A stretch of DNA of 64,000 bases from Sphingomonas radiodurans (GTDB taxonomy: Bacteria > Pseudomonadota > Alphaproteobacteria > Sphingomonadales > Sphingomonadaceae), in assembly GCF_020866845.1 (NCBI RefSeq), contig NZ_CP086594.1, positions 2,942,001 to 3,006,000 on the forward strand. The letters run 5' to 3'. The notes beneath the pieces were generated by a model. That model made no database searches. It worked only from the letters and a program-made list of their open reading frames with translations, and was not told where the DNA came from. Shown here piece after piece: positions 16,227 to 25,607 of this stretch. The translations under genes and the position numbers were made by a program. Every line of letters begins with the position of its first letter. The first letter of the stretch is position 1.

Positions 16227-17375
16227 TTACAGGCCGTTCGGCAGAAGCACCGGCTTGATGCAGCCGTCGAGCTTCGCGGCGAAGATATGGTAGGCGTCCG
16301 CCACGTCGGTCAGCGGCACGCGGTGCGTGATCATCGCCTTGGGGTTCATGTGCCCGTTCTTGATATGATCGATCAGCCGCGGCAGCAGGCGCTTCACCGA
16401 GGCCTGGTTGGCGCGGATCGTGATGCCCTTGTTCACGACATTGCCAATCGGGATGATGTTCCCGGTCGGGCCATAGACGCCGACGATCGAGACGATTCCG
16501 CCCTTCTTCACCGAATTGATCGCCCAGTGGAGCGCGATCGCATTGCCCGCCTCCAGCTTCAGCTTCGTGCCGAGCAGCGTCTGGATCGCGCTGCCCGCCG
16601 CGTCGCCGCCGACCGCATCGATGCATACGTCTGGCCCAAGCGAGTCGGTCAGCTTCTTCAGAAAGACGACCATGTCGTCGATCTCGCGGAAATTGTAGAC
16701 CTCGGCCGGGCCGAAGACGCGGGCGAAATCCAGCCGATATTCGACATGATCAATCACGATCACGCGGCTCGCGCCGAACAGCCACGCCGAGCGTGCCGCC
16801 ATCAGCCCCACCGGCCCGGCGCCGAACACGACCACCGTGTCGCCCGGCTGAATGCCGCCCATTTCGGCCGCCTGATAGCCGGTCGGCACCACGTCGGTCA
16901 GCAGCACCGCATCGTCGGGGTCCATCCAGTCGGGGATCACCATCGGGCCGACATCGGCATAGGGCACGCGGACATATTGCGCCTGCCCGCCATCGTAGCC
17001 GCCGGCGGTGTGTGAATAGCCGTAGATCCCGCCGACCGCGGTCGCTTGCGCGTTCGATTCGTGGCAATTGCCGAACAGGCCCTGCTGGCAGAAATGGCAT
17101 TTGCCGCAGGCGATGTTGAACGGGACCAGCACGTGATCGCCCACGTTCAGGTTCCGCACTTCGGCGCCGACCTGCTCCACCGTGCCGCAGAATTCATGCC
17201 CGAACGTCATGCCCACGCGCGTGTCGGGCACCATGCCGTGATAGAGATGCAAGTCCGATCCGCAGATGCACGATCGCGTCACGCGGACGATCGCATCCTC
17301 GGGGTGCAGGATGCGCGGCATCGGCCGTTCGTCGGCCCGCACCCGATAGGGACCACGATAGTTCATCGCCAGCAT
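16227..17375 (-). CDS. zinc-dependent alcohol dehydrogenase, formaldehyde-dehydrogenase-like
   Basis: This 382-residue medium-chain dehydrogenase carries the catalytic zinc ligands in CICGSDLHLYHG and GHEFCG, and a structural zinc lobe with four cysteines in CGKCHFCQQGLFGNC. The NAD-binding Rossmann motif is VVVFGAGPVGLMAA, with the acidic residue in VIVIDHVEYRL. The insertion-rich middle (IYGYSHTAGGYDGGQAQYVRV) is like the glutathione-independent formaldehyde dehydrogenase group, so small aldehyde or alcohol oxidation is plausible but not proven. The ATG at 17375 with GGGAG upstream is chosen over the longer frame. The next gene is a partner membrane protein. Confidence 0.88.
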   Translation of the reverse strand: MLAMNYRGPYRVRADERPMPRILHPEDAIVRVTRSCICGSDLHLYHGMVPDTRVGMTFGHEFCGTVEQVGAEVRNLNVGDHVLVPFNIACGKCHFCQQGLFGNCHESNAQATAVGGIYGYSHTAGGYDGGQAQYVRVPYADVGPMVIPDWMDPDDAVLLTDVVPTGYQAAEMGGIQPGDTVVVFGAGPVGLMAARSAWLFGASRVIVIDHVEYRLDFARVFGPAEVYNFREIDDMVVFLKKLTDSLGPDVCIDAVGGDAAGSAIQTLLGTKLKLEAGNAIALHWAINSVKKGGIVSIVGVYGPTGNIIPIGNVVNKGITIRANQASVKRLLPRLIDHIKNGHMNPKAMITHRVPLTDVADAYHIFAAKLDGCIKPVLLPNGL

Positions 17376-17472
17376 CGATCGGCTCCCGCATGCGCGCTCG
17401 ACTGCGCGCTTGGGCCATTCAAGCCGGAAATGCGGGCGGGGGTTCCTGACCTTGCGGCAGGTTAGCGAATTT

Positions 17473-17775
17473 CTAGCGCTCGCGCTGCTGCCGCCATCGA
17501 AGGCCGAGGAACAGCACCGTCGGCCAGAAGATCGTGTTGAGCGTGTCGCCGATGGTATCGGGCCACCGCCACGAGCCATGATTGTAGCGATCGATGCATT
17601 CGTTGAGGAACTGCAGCGCGAACACGCACAGGAGCGGGACCGGCGTTGCGAGCGACCGGCGCGTGATCAGTCGCGCGAGCAGCAGCACCGCCATCCCGCC
17701 ATGCACGTGCGCCAACGAATCGCCGCTTGGCGCGATGATGTTCGCAACGCTGTTCTTGAACGCGATATAATCCAT
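17473..17775 (-). CDS. small membrane protein, function unknown
   Basis: The 100-residue product has about three hydrophobic segments (GGMAVLLLARLIT, VPLLCVFALQFLNECID, TIFWPTVLFLGLRW) and a conserved-looking HVHGGM, DRYNHGSW and a basic tail RWRQQRER. The ATG at 17775 has AAGGGG upstream. The layout resembles small VanZ-like or prokaryotic membrane proteins of about 100 residues, but no family can be named. It lies 43 bp after the ABC permease gene and may be transcribed with it. Confidence 0.6.
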   Translation of the reverse strand: MDYIAFKNSVANIIAPSGDSLAHVHGGMAVLLLARLITRRSLATPVPLLCVFALQFLNECIDRYNHGSWRWPDTIGDTLNTIFWPTVLFLGLRWRQQRER

Positions 17776-17818
17776 GTTGCGCCCCTTGGCGGTGACGCCG
17801 CCTGCGCGCAATCGCGAG

Positions 17819-18610
17819 TCAGGTCTTCAGCCGGTATCCCGTGCGAAAGATCCACCATACCGCGCCAAGGCACACCGCCAAGAAACCTGCCGTCACTGCC
17901 AGGCTGATCAGCGGCGATACGTCTGCCACGTTGAAGAAGGTCCAGCGGAAGCCGTTGATGAGATACGCGACCGGGTTGAACAGCGTCACCGTGCGCCACG
18001 GCTCGGGCAGCATGTCGAGCGAATAGAAGGCGCCGCCCAGGAATGTCAGCGGCGTCACGATCAGCAGCGGGATCACCTGCAATTGTTCGAACCCCTTGGC
18101 CCACACGCCAAGCACGAAGCCGAACAGCGAGAAGGCGCACGCGACCAGCAACAGGAAGCCGAACATCGCGAACGGATGCGCGACCTCAACGTCGACGAAC
18201 AGATGCGCGGTAGCCAGGATCACCATCGCCACCACGACCGCCTTGGTCGCCGCCGCCCCGACATAGCCGAGCACGGATTCGAACGGCGACATCGGCGCGG
18301 AGAGCAGTTCGTAGATCGTGCCGGTAAAGCGCGGCATGTGAATGCCGAACGCGCCATTGAAGGTGCTTTCCTGGAACAGCGACAGCATCATCAGCCCGGG
18401 CACGATGAAGCTGCCGTAGGGGATGCCGCTCACCTCGGTCATGCGCGAACCGATCGCCGATCCGAAGACGACGAAATACAGCGTCGTGGTGATCACCGGC
18501 ACGGCGAGCCCGGTCCACAAGGTGCGGCGGAAGCGGTGCATCTCGAAGCGATAGATCGCCCAGACGCCGCGCGCGTTGAAGCTGGCGGCCCGCTTTGTGC
18601 TCGCGCTCAT
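17819..18610 (-). CDS. ABC-2 type transporter permease
   Basis: This 263-residue ABC-2 permease has six hydrophobic segments. Conserved points are the N-terminal amphipathic stretch ([16 protein letters not shown]), [21 protein letters not shown], and the family tract [15 protein letters not shown] followed by [12 protein letters not shown]. It is in the YadH/NodJ-like group that exports drugs or polysaccharides. Its ATG overlaps the ATPase stop by 4 bases (ATGA), showing a two-gene exporter. Substrate unknown. Confidence 0.9.
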   Translation of the reverse strand: MSASTKRAASFNARGVWAIYRFEMHRFRRTLWTGLAVPVITTTLYFVVFGSAIGSRMTEVSGIPYGSFIVPGLMMLSLFQESTFNGAFGIHMPRFTGTIYELLSAPMSPFESVLGYVGAAATKAVVVAMVILATAHLFVDVEVAHPFAMFGFLLLVACAFSLFGFVLGVWAKGFEQLQVIPLLIVTPLTFLGGAFYSLDMLPEPWRTVTLFNPVAYLINGFRWTFFNVADVSPLISLAVTAGFLAVCLGAVWWIFRTGYRLKT

Positions 18611-19539
18611 GCCGCGCGCCGATCGTTGACGAGGCTCACGAATATCTCCTCGAGCGAGCTTTGGTGCGTGTTGAGGTCGGAAAAGCCGATGTTGAGGTCG
18701 CGCAGCCGCGCCAGCAGCGATGGCACGCCAGTCCGCTCGGCATGACGATCGAACACGTAGCGCAATTCTCTACCCTCGCCGATCAGCTCGAGCTGCCATT
18801 CGGCCAGCTCCGGCGGGATCGCATCGAGCGGCTCGGCGAGCTGGATCGTCAGCGCCTTGCGCCCCAGCTTCTTCATCAGCGTTACCTTGTCCTCGACCAG
18901 GATCAGCTCGCCCCGATCGATCACGCCGATCCGGTCGGCCATTTCCTCGGCTTCCTCGATATAGTGCGTGGTGAGGATGATCGTGACGCCGCGTTCGCGC
19001 AGCCGCCGCACCATGTTCCACATGTCGCGCCGCAGTTCGACGTCGACGCCAGCGGTCGGCTCGTCGAGGAACAGGATTTCGGGTTCGTGCGCCAGCGCCT
19101 TGGCAATCATCACGCGGCGCTTCATCCCGCCCGACAATTCCTTGATCTGTGCATCGCGCTTGTCCCACAGTGACAGATCACGCAGCAGTTGCTCGATGAA
19201 GGCGGGGTTGGGCGGATAGCCGAACAGCCCGCGGCTGAACGCCACCGTCGAGCCGACCGGCTCGAAGGCATCGGTGCTCAGCTCCTGCGGCACCAGCCCA
19301 ATGCGCGAGCGCGCCTCGCGATATGCGCGCACGTGATCGTGCCCGTCGACCAGCACGGTCCCGCCGGTCGGCGTCACCAGCCCGCAGATCGCGCCGATCA
19401 GCGTCGTCTTGCCCGCGCCGTTCGGCCCGAGCAGCGCGAAGATCTCGCCGCGCGCGATATCGAGGTCGATCCCCTTCAACGCCTGATGACCGGAGGCATA
19501 GGCCTTCCGGAGGCCACGGATCGAGATGACGGGCTGCAT
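18607..19539 (-). CDS. ABC transporter ATP-binding protein
   Basis: The 310-residue product has the complete ABC core: Walker [11 protein letters not shown]-loop in GLVPQELS, signature LSGGMKRR, Walker [13 protein letters not shown], and H-loop [11 protein letters not shown]-terminal 80-residue extension is typical of the YadG/DrrA-like ATPases that pair with an ABC-2 permease. The ATG at 19539 with GGAG upstream is preferred over a longer open frame with shadow composition. It is the first gene of the exporter operon; its promoter region (19540-19682) is shared with the divergent flavoprotein gene. Confidence 0.94.
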   Translation of the reverse strand: MQPVISIRGLRKAYASGHQALKGIDLDIARGEIFALLGPNGAGKTTLIGAICGLVTPTGGTVLVDGHDHVRAYREARSRIGLVPQELSTDAFEPVGSTVAFSRGLFGYPPNPAFIEQLLRDLSLWDKRDAQIKELSGGMKRRVMIAKALAHEPEILFLDEPTAGVDVELRRDMWNMVRRLRERGVTIILTTHYIEEAEEMADRIGVIDRGELILVEDKVTLMKKLGRKALTIQLAEPLDAIPPELAEWQLELIGEGRELRYVFDRHAERTGVPSLLARLRDLNIGFSDLNTHQSSLEEIFVSLVNDRRAA

Positions 19540-19682
19540 GATTTCTCCGGAAGGATGGCGCGCACTGGCGGGCGCCGATCGGTACAGCCGCCATCTAGGA
19601 AGTCGCCCGCGGAATAACCATCCTCGGCAATGGTCGCGGCGCAATGTTAGCGCGCCGCGCGAACCCGCGATAAGGCGCCGCG

Positions 19683-21293
19683 ATGATCCGCATCACCGAA
19701 CTGAAACTGCCGCTCCGCCACGTCGAGGACGACCTGCCCGCCGCGATCGTCCGGCGGCTCTGCATCGGGCCGGCGGAGTTGCGGAACTACGCCGTCGCGC
19801 GCCGCGGCCACGATGCACGCGCGCGGGGAAAAATCGCGCTGGTATATGCGGTCGACGTCGATGTCATGGACGAAGCCGCGTTGCTCGCGCGCTTCGCGGA
19901 TGACCGTAACGTCCAGCGCACCCCCGACACCAGCTACCGCCCGGTCGCCATTGCACCCGCCGGTGCCGCGCGCCCGGTGGTGATCGGCGCGGGGCCGTGC
20001 GGGCTGTTCGCCGCGCTGATCCTCGCGCAGATGGGCCACCGCCCGATCGTGCTCGATCGCGGCAAGGTGGTGCGCGAGCGCACGAAGGACACCTGGGGGC
20101 TGTGGCGACGTGGCGTGCTGAACCCCGAATCGAACGCGCAGTTCGGCGAGGGCGGGGCGGGCACCTTCTCCGACGGCAAGCTCTACAGCCGGATCAAGGA
20201 TCCGCGGCACCTCAACCGCAAGGTGCTCAACGAATTCGTCGCGGCCGGCGCCCCGCCCGAGATCCTCACCGAAGCGCATCCGCATATCGGCACCTTCCGG
20301 CTCGTCACGATGGTTGAGAGCATGCGCGCCTCGATCGAGGCACTCGGCGGCGAATACCGTTTCGGCACCCGCGTCGATGGCCTCGACATCGCCGAGACGG
20401 GTGGCGAGCGACACGTCCGCGGGGTGCACCTCAGCGACGGCGGGTATCTCGCCGCCGATCGTGTCGTCCTCGCGGTCGGGCACAGTGCGCGCGATACGTT
20501 CGCGATGCTCCACGCAGCGGGCGTGTTCGTCGAGGCCAAGCCCTTCTCGGTCGGCGTGCGGATCGAACATCCGCAATCGTGGATCGATCGCGCGCGCTTC
20601 GGCGACGACGCCGGCCACCCGATCCTCGGCGCGGCGGAATATCACATCTCGCATCACTGCTCGAACGGCCGCACCGTCTACAGCTTCTGCATGTGCCCGG
20701 GCGGCACCGTCGTCGCCGCCACGTCGGAGGAAGGCCATGTCGCGACCAACGGCATGAGCCAATATTCGCGCAACGAACGCAACGCGAATTCGGGCTTCGT
20801 CGTCGCGATCGATCCCGCGCGCGACTACCCCGGCGATCCGCTCGCCGGCTTGGCATTGCAACGGGATCTCGAAACGCGCGCCTTCGTCGCCGGCGGTTCG
20901 AACTACAAGGCGCCGGCGCAGCGGCTCGGCGATTTCCTCGCCGGCCGCGCCTCGACCACGCTGGGCAATGTCGTGCCGTCGTACCGCCCCGGCGTGACCC
21001 CGGCCGATCTCGCCGATTGCCTCCCCGACTTCGCGGTCGCCGCGATGCGCGAGGCGCTCCCGGTCTTCGGCCGCCAGATCAAGGGCTATGACGATCCCGA
21101 TGTGGTGATGACCGGCGTCGAGACGCGCACCTCCTCGCCGGTGAGGTTCACCCGCGGCAAGGACATGCAGAGCCTCAACACGCGCGGGCTGTTCCCGGCG
21201 GGCGAGGGGGCGGGCTATGCCGGCGGCATCCTCTCGGCGGCGGTCGACGGGATCAAGGCGGCGGAGGCGGTGGCGCTGAGCCTCGCGGCATGA
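19683..21293 (+). CDS. FAD-dependent oxidoreductase of the COG2509 group
   Basis: This 536-residue cytosolic flavoprotein opens with a roughly 90-residue N-terminal domain ([18 protein letters not shown]) that belongs to this group. The FAD-binding motif [17 protein letters not shown] and the marker stretches [40 protein letters not shown] and GVRIEHPQ follow. The C-terminus carries the second dinucleotide motif [17 protein letters not shown]. The reaction is unknown. Its stop overlaps the rluE start (ATGA), so the two are coupled. Confidence 0.88.
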   Translation: MIRITELKLPLRHVEDDLPAAIVRRLCIGPAELRNYAVARRGHDARARGKIALVYAVDVDVMDEAALLARFADDRNVQRTPDTSYRPVAIAPAGAARPVVIGAGPCGLFAALILAQMGHRPIVLDRGKVVRERTKDTWGLWRRGVLNPESNAQFGEGGAGTFSDGKLYSRIKDPRHLNRKVLNEFVAAGAPPEILTEAHPHIGTFRLVTMVESMRASIEALGGEYRFGTRVDGLDIAETGGERHVRGVHLSDGGYLAADRVVLAVGHSARDTFAMLHAAGVFVEAKPFSVGVRIEHPQSWIDRARFGDDAGHPILGAAEYHISHHCSNGRTVYSFCMCPGGTVVAATSEEGHVATNGMSQYSRNERNANSGFVVAIDPARDYPGDPLAGLALQRDLETRAFVAGGSNYKAPAQRLGDFLAGRASTTLGNVVPSYRPGVTPADLADCLPDFAVAAMREALPVFGRQIKGYDDPDVVMTGVETRTSSPVRFTRGKDMQSLNTRGLFPAGEGAGYAGGILSAAVDGIKAAEAVALSLAA

Positions 21294-21829
21294 CGCTGAT
21301 CGCGTTCAACAAACCGTATGACGTGCTGAGCCAGTTCACCGACCGCGGCAGCGCGACGACCCGCCCCGCGCTGTCGGCCTTCATCGACCTGCCCGGCGTC
21401 TATCCCGCCGGCCGGCTCGATCGCGACAGCGAGGGGTTGCTGCTGCTGACCGACGACGGGCGGCTCCAGGCGCGCATCGCCGACCCCAAGTTCAAGCTGC
21501 CCAAAACGTATCTCGTCCAGATCGAGCGCGAACCCGATTCCGTGGCGCTCGCTGCCCTGCGTACCGGCGTCGCGCTCAACGACGGCACGACGCGGCCCGC
21601 TGAGGTCGAGCGCATCGACCCGCCGGCCTTATGGCCGCGCAATCCGCCGATCCGCGTCCGCGCGAGCATCCCGGATTGCTGGCTGCGGCTGACGATCCGC
21701 GAAGGTCGCAACCGCCAGGTCCGCCGCATGACCGCGGCGGTCGGGCACGGCACGCTTCGGCTTGTACGCTGGCGCATCGGCGAATGGTCGCTCGATGGCC
21801 TCGCACCGGGTGAATGGCGGGCGGTGTGA
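21290..21829 (+). CDS. rluE: 23S rRNA pseudouridine synthase, RluE-like
   Basis: This 179-residue RsuA/RluB/E/F-family enzyme lacks the N-terminal S4 domain, as RluE does. Catalytic Asp is in [18 protein letters not shown], with [14 protein letters not shown] at the start, KTYLVQIE in the middle, and the closing motif [10 protein letters not shown]. RluE makes pseudouridine 2457 in 23S rRNA of E. coli; the same site is likely here. It overlaps both neighbours (upstream by ATGA, downstream by GTGA), so three genes form a tight operon. Confidence 0.88.
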   Translation: MTLIAFNKPYDVLSQFTDRGSATTRPALSAFIDLPGVYPAGRLDRDSEGLLLLTDDGRLQARIADPKFKLPKTYLVQIEREPDSVALAALRTGVALNDGTTRPAEVERIDPPALWPRNPPIRVRASIPDCWLRLTIREGRNRQVRRMTAAVGHGTLRLVRWRIGEWSLDGLAPGEWRAV

Positions 21830-22188
21830 AAATCTTCTTCGACGGCGGCAGCCGCCCGGCGGGCATGGAACTGGCGCTGGTGACGGGTGGCCGAACGATC
21901 GTTCACCGCGATCTCGGCCCCGGCACCAGCATGGACGCCGAATGGCTCGCGCTGATCGCGGCGATGCGGCTGGCGCAGGAGCTCGGGCTAGCCGATCCGT
22001 TGCTGCTGGGAGATGCCGCCGCGGTGATCGCTCAGGCGACTGGCGTGGCGAAATGCCCGCCAGCTTGTGCGGGGCATCTGGGAACACTCCGCGCGCTCCC
22101 GTCGCCGCCGGGCCGCGTGCGGATCCGCTACCTGCGTCGCACCCAGAACCTCGCCGGGATCGCGCTGCAACGGCTGCATGACCGCTGA
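21826..22188 (+). CDS. RNase H-like domain protein
   Basis: The product is about 120 residues. The RNase H fold carboxylates appear in order: [16 protein letters not shown] (first Asp), [15 protein letters not shown] (Glu) and [15 protein letters not shown] (second Asp). The fourth acidic residue is not evident, and the protein is shorter than RNase HI. The GTG at 21826, overlapping the rluE stop, is the likely start; an ATG at 21814 would add four residues. It may cut RNA in hybrids or be a non-catalytic relative; its place behind rluE suggests RNA metabolism. Confidence 0.65.
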   Translation: MKIFFDGGSRPAGMELALVTGGRTIVHRDLGPGTSMDAEWLALIAAMRLAQELGLADPLLLGDAAAVIAQATGVAKCPPACAGHLGTLRALPSPPGRVRIRYLRRTQNLAGIALQRLHDR

Positions 22189-22212
22189 CTTGCGGTCGCA
22201 TCGCTCGCCCAC

Positions 22213-22299
22213 ATCCCCGCGACGGCGGGGATCTATAGTCGCCGGATCCGGTGAGTCTCACGTCGTTCAGCGGCTATAGATCCCCGCCTCCGCGGGGAT
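22213..22299. repeat. palindromic repeat element, ATCCCCGC/CTATAG type
   Basis: Two inverted arms (22213-22238 and 22273-22299) carry ATCCCCGC-hairpin-GCGGGGAT followed by CTATAG. Each arm is itself a small hairpin, and the two together form a larger cruciform-capable structure between the RNase H-like gene and the convergent 22329 gene. Similar nested hairpins occur at 31611, 33121 and 52426. Confidence 0.7.
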
Positions 22300-22328
22300 G
22301 ACGGGTATTGTGGAGTGCGAGATCACGC

Positions 22329-22733
22329 TCAGCGGCGAAACCGCTCCGCGCGGTGCGCAAGCCGGTCGGCGCTGATGCTGTCGACCACCAGTTCGTACTG
22401 CTCGGGCGCGAAGCCTGCGGCGAGGAAGCGGGTCACTTCGCTGCCTGGCACGACATAGCCGTAATGCCAGCTCAGCACCGCAATTCGGCGCAGCGCCTCG
22501 AGCCGTTCGTCGGCGAGCCGCGGATTGCGCTGCGGCCCGAACAAGCTGCCCATCGCGACCGTAAGCCGCCCAGGCTGGCGCAACGAGGACATGCGATCGC
22601 GCTTCGCGACGGCGACCACCAGCCACTCCAGCGCCGACAGCGACGCGCCGGTCGCTTCCGCAGGCTTCGGCTCGACCGCGCGTGCGACCTGGCCACTGAT
22701 CGTGTCGATCTCGGAAAAGGCGAGATATGCCAT
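22329..22733 (-). CDS. hypothetical protein, likely TetR target
   Basis: This 134-residue soluble protein begins MAYLAFSEIDTISGQVARAV and ends DRLAHRAERFRR, with no membrane segment or recognised motif. Its start is 130 bp downstream of the TetR gene's stop. The gap holds two TACY-N4-GGTA palindromes, the same motif that covers the start of the TetR gene, so it is probably repressed by that regulator. Function unknown. Confidence 0.6.
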   Translation of the reverse strand: MAYLAFSEIDTISGQVARAVEPKPAEATGASLSALEWLVVAVAKRDRMSSLRQPGRLTVAMGSLFGPQRNPRLADERLEALRRIAVLSWHYGYVVPGSEVTRFLAAGFAPEQYELVVDSISADRLAHRAERFRR

Positions 22734-22781
22734 GAGGAGGTCCCTTTATCCCGAGCAGCGCCAGTGCGCGCCGCTGCTTTC

Positions 22782-22842
22782 TATACTGGTCGGTATATAA
22801 ACGGGATTGGGACGCGTCAACCGCTTTTCGTACCAAGCGGTA
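22782..22842 (-). promoter_or_regulatory. two putative TetR operators upstream of the 22329 gene
   Basis: TACTGGTCGGTA at 22784-22795 (flanked as TATAC-N6-GTATA, 22782-22797) and TACCAAGCGGTA at 22831-22842 share the pattern TACY-N4-GGTA. A third copy lies at the start of the TetR gene. The A/T-rich tract between them would fit a promoter. Confidence 0.55.
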
Positions 22843-22863
22843 TTTATTGCTGCACGTGGGCGC

Positions 22864-23475
22864 TCACTTGCTCGGCCACACCGCCATGCTCGTGTCGATC
22901 AGCTGCTCGAGCGCCGCGCGTGTCGCGCCCGATCCGGCCTGCACCGCCATCCCCTGCAACAGCGCGATGAGGTACGTCGTCAGCCCCGCGGGGTCGACAT
23001 GCGCGGGGAGATCGCCATCGCGCTGCGCCTGCTCGAACCGCTCGACCAGCATGCGCTGCGACGATGCCCGCCGCGCGACCACGTCGGCCTTGATCGCCTC
23101 GGCTTCCGCGCCGCACGCCACCGAGCTGATGACGCCGAGGCACCCCTTGGGCTCGCAGCTGCTCATCTGCGCATCGAGCGCGCCGCGCATATAATATTCC
23201 GCCACCGCGCGTGCCGTCGGCTGCTGCAGCGCCTCGCGCGTATAGGCCATCTTCTCGGCCTCGTAGAGGTCGAGCGCCTTGTGGAACAACGCTTCCTTGT
23301 TGCCGAACGCGGCATAGAGGCTTGGCTTGGTGATGCCCATCGCCTCGGTCAGCTCGGCGAGCGACGCGCCCTCATAGCCCTTGCTCCAGAACACGCGAAG
23401 CGCCGCCGCCAGCGCCGCATCGGTGCAGAATTCGCGGGGGCGACCCTTGGGGGCAGGGAGGGTAGCGGTTTCCAT
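22864..23475 (-). CDS. TetR/AcrR family transcriptional regulator
   Basis: The 203-residue product has an N-terminal helix-turn-helix (about 15-60: LAAALRVFWSKGYEGASLAEL, recognition part GITKPSLYAAFGNKEALF), then an all-helical ligand domain with cysteines in MSSCEPKGCLGV and VACGAE. The SCEPKGCLG element recalls the C-terminal family PF16925-like regulators that respond to reactive electrophiles, which is a tentative link. The ATG at 23475 lies inside its own operator-like palindrome, so autorepression is likely. Confidence 0.9.
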   Translation of the reverse strand: METATLPAPKGRPREFCTDAALAAALRVFWSKGYEGASLAELTEAMGITKPSLYAAFGNKEALFHKALDLYEAEKMAYTREALQQPTARAVAEYYMRGALDAQMSSCEPKGCLGVISSVACGAEAEAIKADVVARRASSQRMLVERFEQAQRDGDLPAHVDPAGLTTYLIALLQGMAVQAGSGATRAALEQLIDTSMAVWPSK

Positions 23476-23486
23476 AACGGACGGTA
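23475..23486 (-). promoter_or_regulatory. putative TetR autoregulatory operator
   Basis: TAACGGACGGTA fits the TACY-N4-GGTA palindrome with one mismatch and overlaps the first base of the regulator's start codon. It is followed upstream by TATATATG, a likely -10 region. Confidence 0.5.
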
Positions 23487-23522
23487 TATATGTCTTCCGC
23501 GCTGCGAAATCAAACGCTTGCC

Positions 23523-24050
23523 TTACCGCTCCAGCAACCGCGGCATCAACTCGACGAAGTTGCAGGGCATGTGCCGGCTGTCGAGCTGAGTCGCCAGGAT
23601 GCCGTCCCATCCGTCCTTCACCGCGCCGGTCGAGCCGGGCAGCGCGAAGATATAGGTGCCGCGCGCCACACACGCGCACGCGCGCGACTGAACGGTCGAG
23701 GTGCCGATCGTCTGAAACGATTGCCAGCGGAAGAGTTCGCCAAAGCCCGGGATCATTTTGTCCGCGACGCGCTCGATCGCCTCGGGCGTCACGTCGCGCC
23801 CGGTCACGCCGGTGCCGCCGGTAGTGATGATGCAGTCGACCGCCTCGTCGTCGATCCAGCGGTGCAGCGTCGCGACGATCGCATCGGCATCGTCGCGCAG
23901 GATCGCGCGCTCGGCGAGTACGTGCCCCGCGTCGGTCAGCCGCGCGACGAGCGTGTCGCCCGAGCGATCCTCCGCCAGCCCGCGCGTGTCGGAGACGGTC
24001 AGCACCGCGATGCGGACGGGGATGAAGGTGCGGGTCTCGTCGATCGGCAT
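23523..24050 (-). CDS. moaB: molybdenum cofactor biosynthesis protein MoaB
   Basis: This 175-residue MoaB/MogA-type protein has [13 protein letters not shown] at the start, the substrate-binding tract [19 protein letters not shown], then [33 protein letters not shown] and DGWDGIL. It adenylylates molybdopterin or has a related step in the molybdenum cofactor pathway. The ATG at 24050 gives the usual length. It is separated from the enoyl-CoA hydratase family gene by only 31 bp and may belong to that operon. Confidence 0.88.
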   Translation of the reverse strand: MPIDETRTFIPVRIAVLTVSDTRGLAEDRSGDTLVARLTDAGHVLAERAILRDDADAIVATLHRWIDDEAVDCIITTGGTGVTGRDVTPEAIERVADKMIPGFGELFRWQSFQTIGTSTVQSRACACVARGTYIFALPGSTGAVKDGWDGILATQLDSRHMPCNFVELMPRLLER

Positions 24051-24081
24051 CCGCGCATTATCGCGCGTCGCCGGGCGGCGA

Positions 24082-24780
24082 TCAACGATAGCGTTGCGTC
24101 GCGGCGGCAAAGCGCGGGTTGGCGAAGCTATCCTCGAAGGCGGCTGCGTGGCGCCGGCCGGCTGGATCGCGCAGCATCGCCTTGAGCGTCGCGAGGGCGG
24201 TGGAATCGTTTGTGGCAATCGCTTCGGCCACCGCCGCGCCGTCGCCGATCAAGTCGATCAGCCCGATGCGGAGCGCCTCGTCGGCGTCGATCGTCGCGGC
24301 GGTGAACAGCAGCCGTGCCGCCTGTGCCTCGCCGACCCGCGCCGCCAGTCGCGCGACATCCTCCGCCGGATAGGCGATGCCGAGCCGCGCCGGCGGCACC
24401 GCGAACGCCGCCGCCGCGCTCGCGACACGCAGATCGGCGGCAAGCGCGAGTGCCACGCCAGCACCGAAACACCCGCCGTCGATCGTCGCGACTACCGGCA
24501 TCGGCAGTGCCGCCAGTGCATCGATCGCCGCGCGCATCGCCAGCCGGAACGGCGCGCGGCGCTCGGGTTCGTCGGCGAGCCGGGCGAGATCGCGCAGGTC
24601 CGCCCCGGCGCAGAAGATGCCTGGCATCGACGATCGCAGCAACACGACGCCGGCGTCCTGTGGCACGGTCGCGATCGTCTCCGCCAGTGTCCGCCAGTCG
24701 TCGGTGGCAAGCGCGTTGCGCTGCGCCGGGCGGTCGAGCGTCAGCCGCGCGATGCCGCCCTGTTGGTCGAGCAAGATCAC
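24082..24780 (-). CDS. enoyl-CoA hydratase/isomerase family protein
   Basis: The 232-residue crotonase-fold protein has [14 protein letters not shown] at the N-terminus, the oxyanion-hole stretches [13 protein letters not shown] and [17 protein letters not shown], and [14 protein letters not shown]. At the second catalytic glutamate position of classical hydratases the helix reads [11 protein letters not shown], so hydratase versus isomerase activity cannot be decided. The start is a GTG overlapping the ispE stop (GTGA), so translation is coupled to ispE. Shorter than the usual 255-260 residues, mainly at the C-terminus. Confidence 0.82.
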   Translation of the reverse strand: MILLDQQGGIARLTLDRPAQRNALATDDWRTLAETIATVPQDAGVVLLRSSMPGIFCAGADLRDLARLADEPERRAPFRLAMRAAIDALAALPMPVVATIDGGCFGAGVALALAADLRVASAAAAFAVPPARLGIAYPAEDVARLAARVGEAQAARLLFTAATIDADEALRIGLIDLIGDGAAVAEAIATNDSTALATLKAMLRDPAGRRHAAAFEDSFANPRFAAATQRYR

Positions 24781-25607
24781 GCGAGCGTGGTCGCGAGCCG
24801 CCACCAGTGCGGTGCGGCAGCGGCGATCGCCGCATCGGCCGCGTCGCGATCCGCGGGCGTCTCGAACAGCGCGAAGCACGTCGCGCCCGATCCCGACATC
24901 CGCGCCAGCGTCACGCCGGGCTGTGCGGCAAGCAGCGCGATCAGCTCGTCGATCACCGGCGCCAGCGCGCGGGCAGGGGGCTCGAGATCGTTGCGCCCGG
25001 CCAGCGGATCGCCGGGATCGAGCGCGCCGCGGTCCGCGCCGTCCCACGCGCCGAACACCGCCCCGGTCGACACCGCGACACCGGGGTTTACCAGCAGCAC
25101 CGGCACGCCCGCCCAGCCATCGAGCGGCACCAGCGCATCGCCCTTGCCGGTGCCGAACGCCGTCCGCCCGGAAAGGCACGCCGGCACGTCGGCGCCAAGC
25201 GCACCGGCGATCGCCACCAGCCGCGGCTCGTCCAGCGCAACGCCATGCCACCGCGCCAGCGCACGCAACGTCGCCGCCGCATCCGCCGACCCGCCGCCGA
25301 TCCCGGAGGCGACCGGCAGGTTCTTCTCGAGCGTGATCGCATGCGCTGCGGCGACGCCAAACGCGTCACGAAAGGCGTGTAGCGCGCGGGTCACGAGGTT
25401 GTCGTCCGTTCCCCCGCTCAACGCCGCCGCGAAAGGCCCGACGATCGTGAACGCATCACGCTCGGCATCCGTCAGCGTCACCACATCGCCGTCGCGGCAG
25501 AAGGCAAACACCGTCTCGATATCGTGATATCCGTCGGCGCGCCGCCGCCGCACGTGCAGCGCGAGGTTCAGCTTGGCCGGCGCGACTTCAACGATCGGGT
25601 TGGTCAT
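24777..25607 (-). CDS. ispE: 4-diphosphocytidyl-2-C-methyl-D-erythritol kinase
   Basis: This 276-residue GHMP kinase belongs to the MEP isoprenoid pathway. The N-terminal AKLNLALHVRRRRADGYHDIET and the ATP-binding loop LPVASGIGGGSADAA are diagnostic, with MSGSGATCFALFE at the C-terminal GHMP motif. The ATG overlaps the stop of the upstream TPR gene (ATGA). The gene supplies precursors for undecaprenyl phosphate, the lipid carrier used by the dcw products later in the window. Confidence 0.95.
   Translation of the reverse strand: MTNPIVEVAPAKLNLALHVRRRRADGYHDIETVFAFCRDGDVVTLTDAERDAFTIVGPFAAALSGGTDDNLVTRALHAFRDAFGVAAAHAITLEKNLPVASGIGGGSADAAATLRALARWHGVALDEPRLVAIAGALGADVPACLSGRTAFGTGKGDALVPLDGWAGVPVLLVNPGVAVSTGAVFGAWDGADRGALDPGDPLAGRNDLEPPARALAPVIDELIALLAAQPGVTLARMSGSGATCFALFETPADRDAADAAIAAAAPHWWRLATTLA

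Noticed and set aside
16287..17015. plus-strand frame opposite the alcohol dehydrogenase
   Set aside because: His/Arg/Asp-rich antisense shadow of a gene with complete zinc and NAD motifs.
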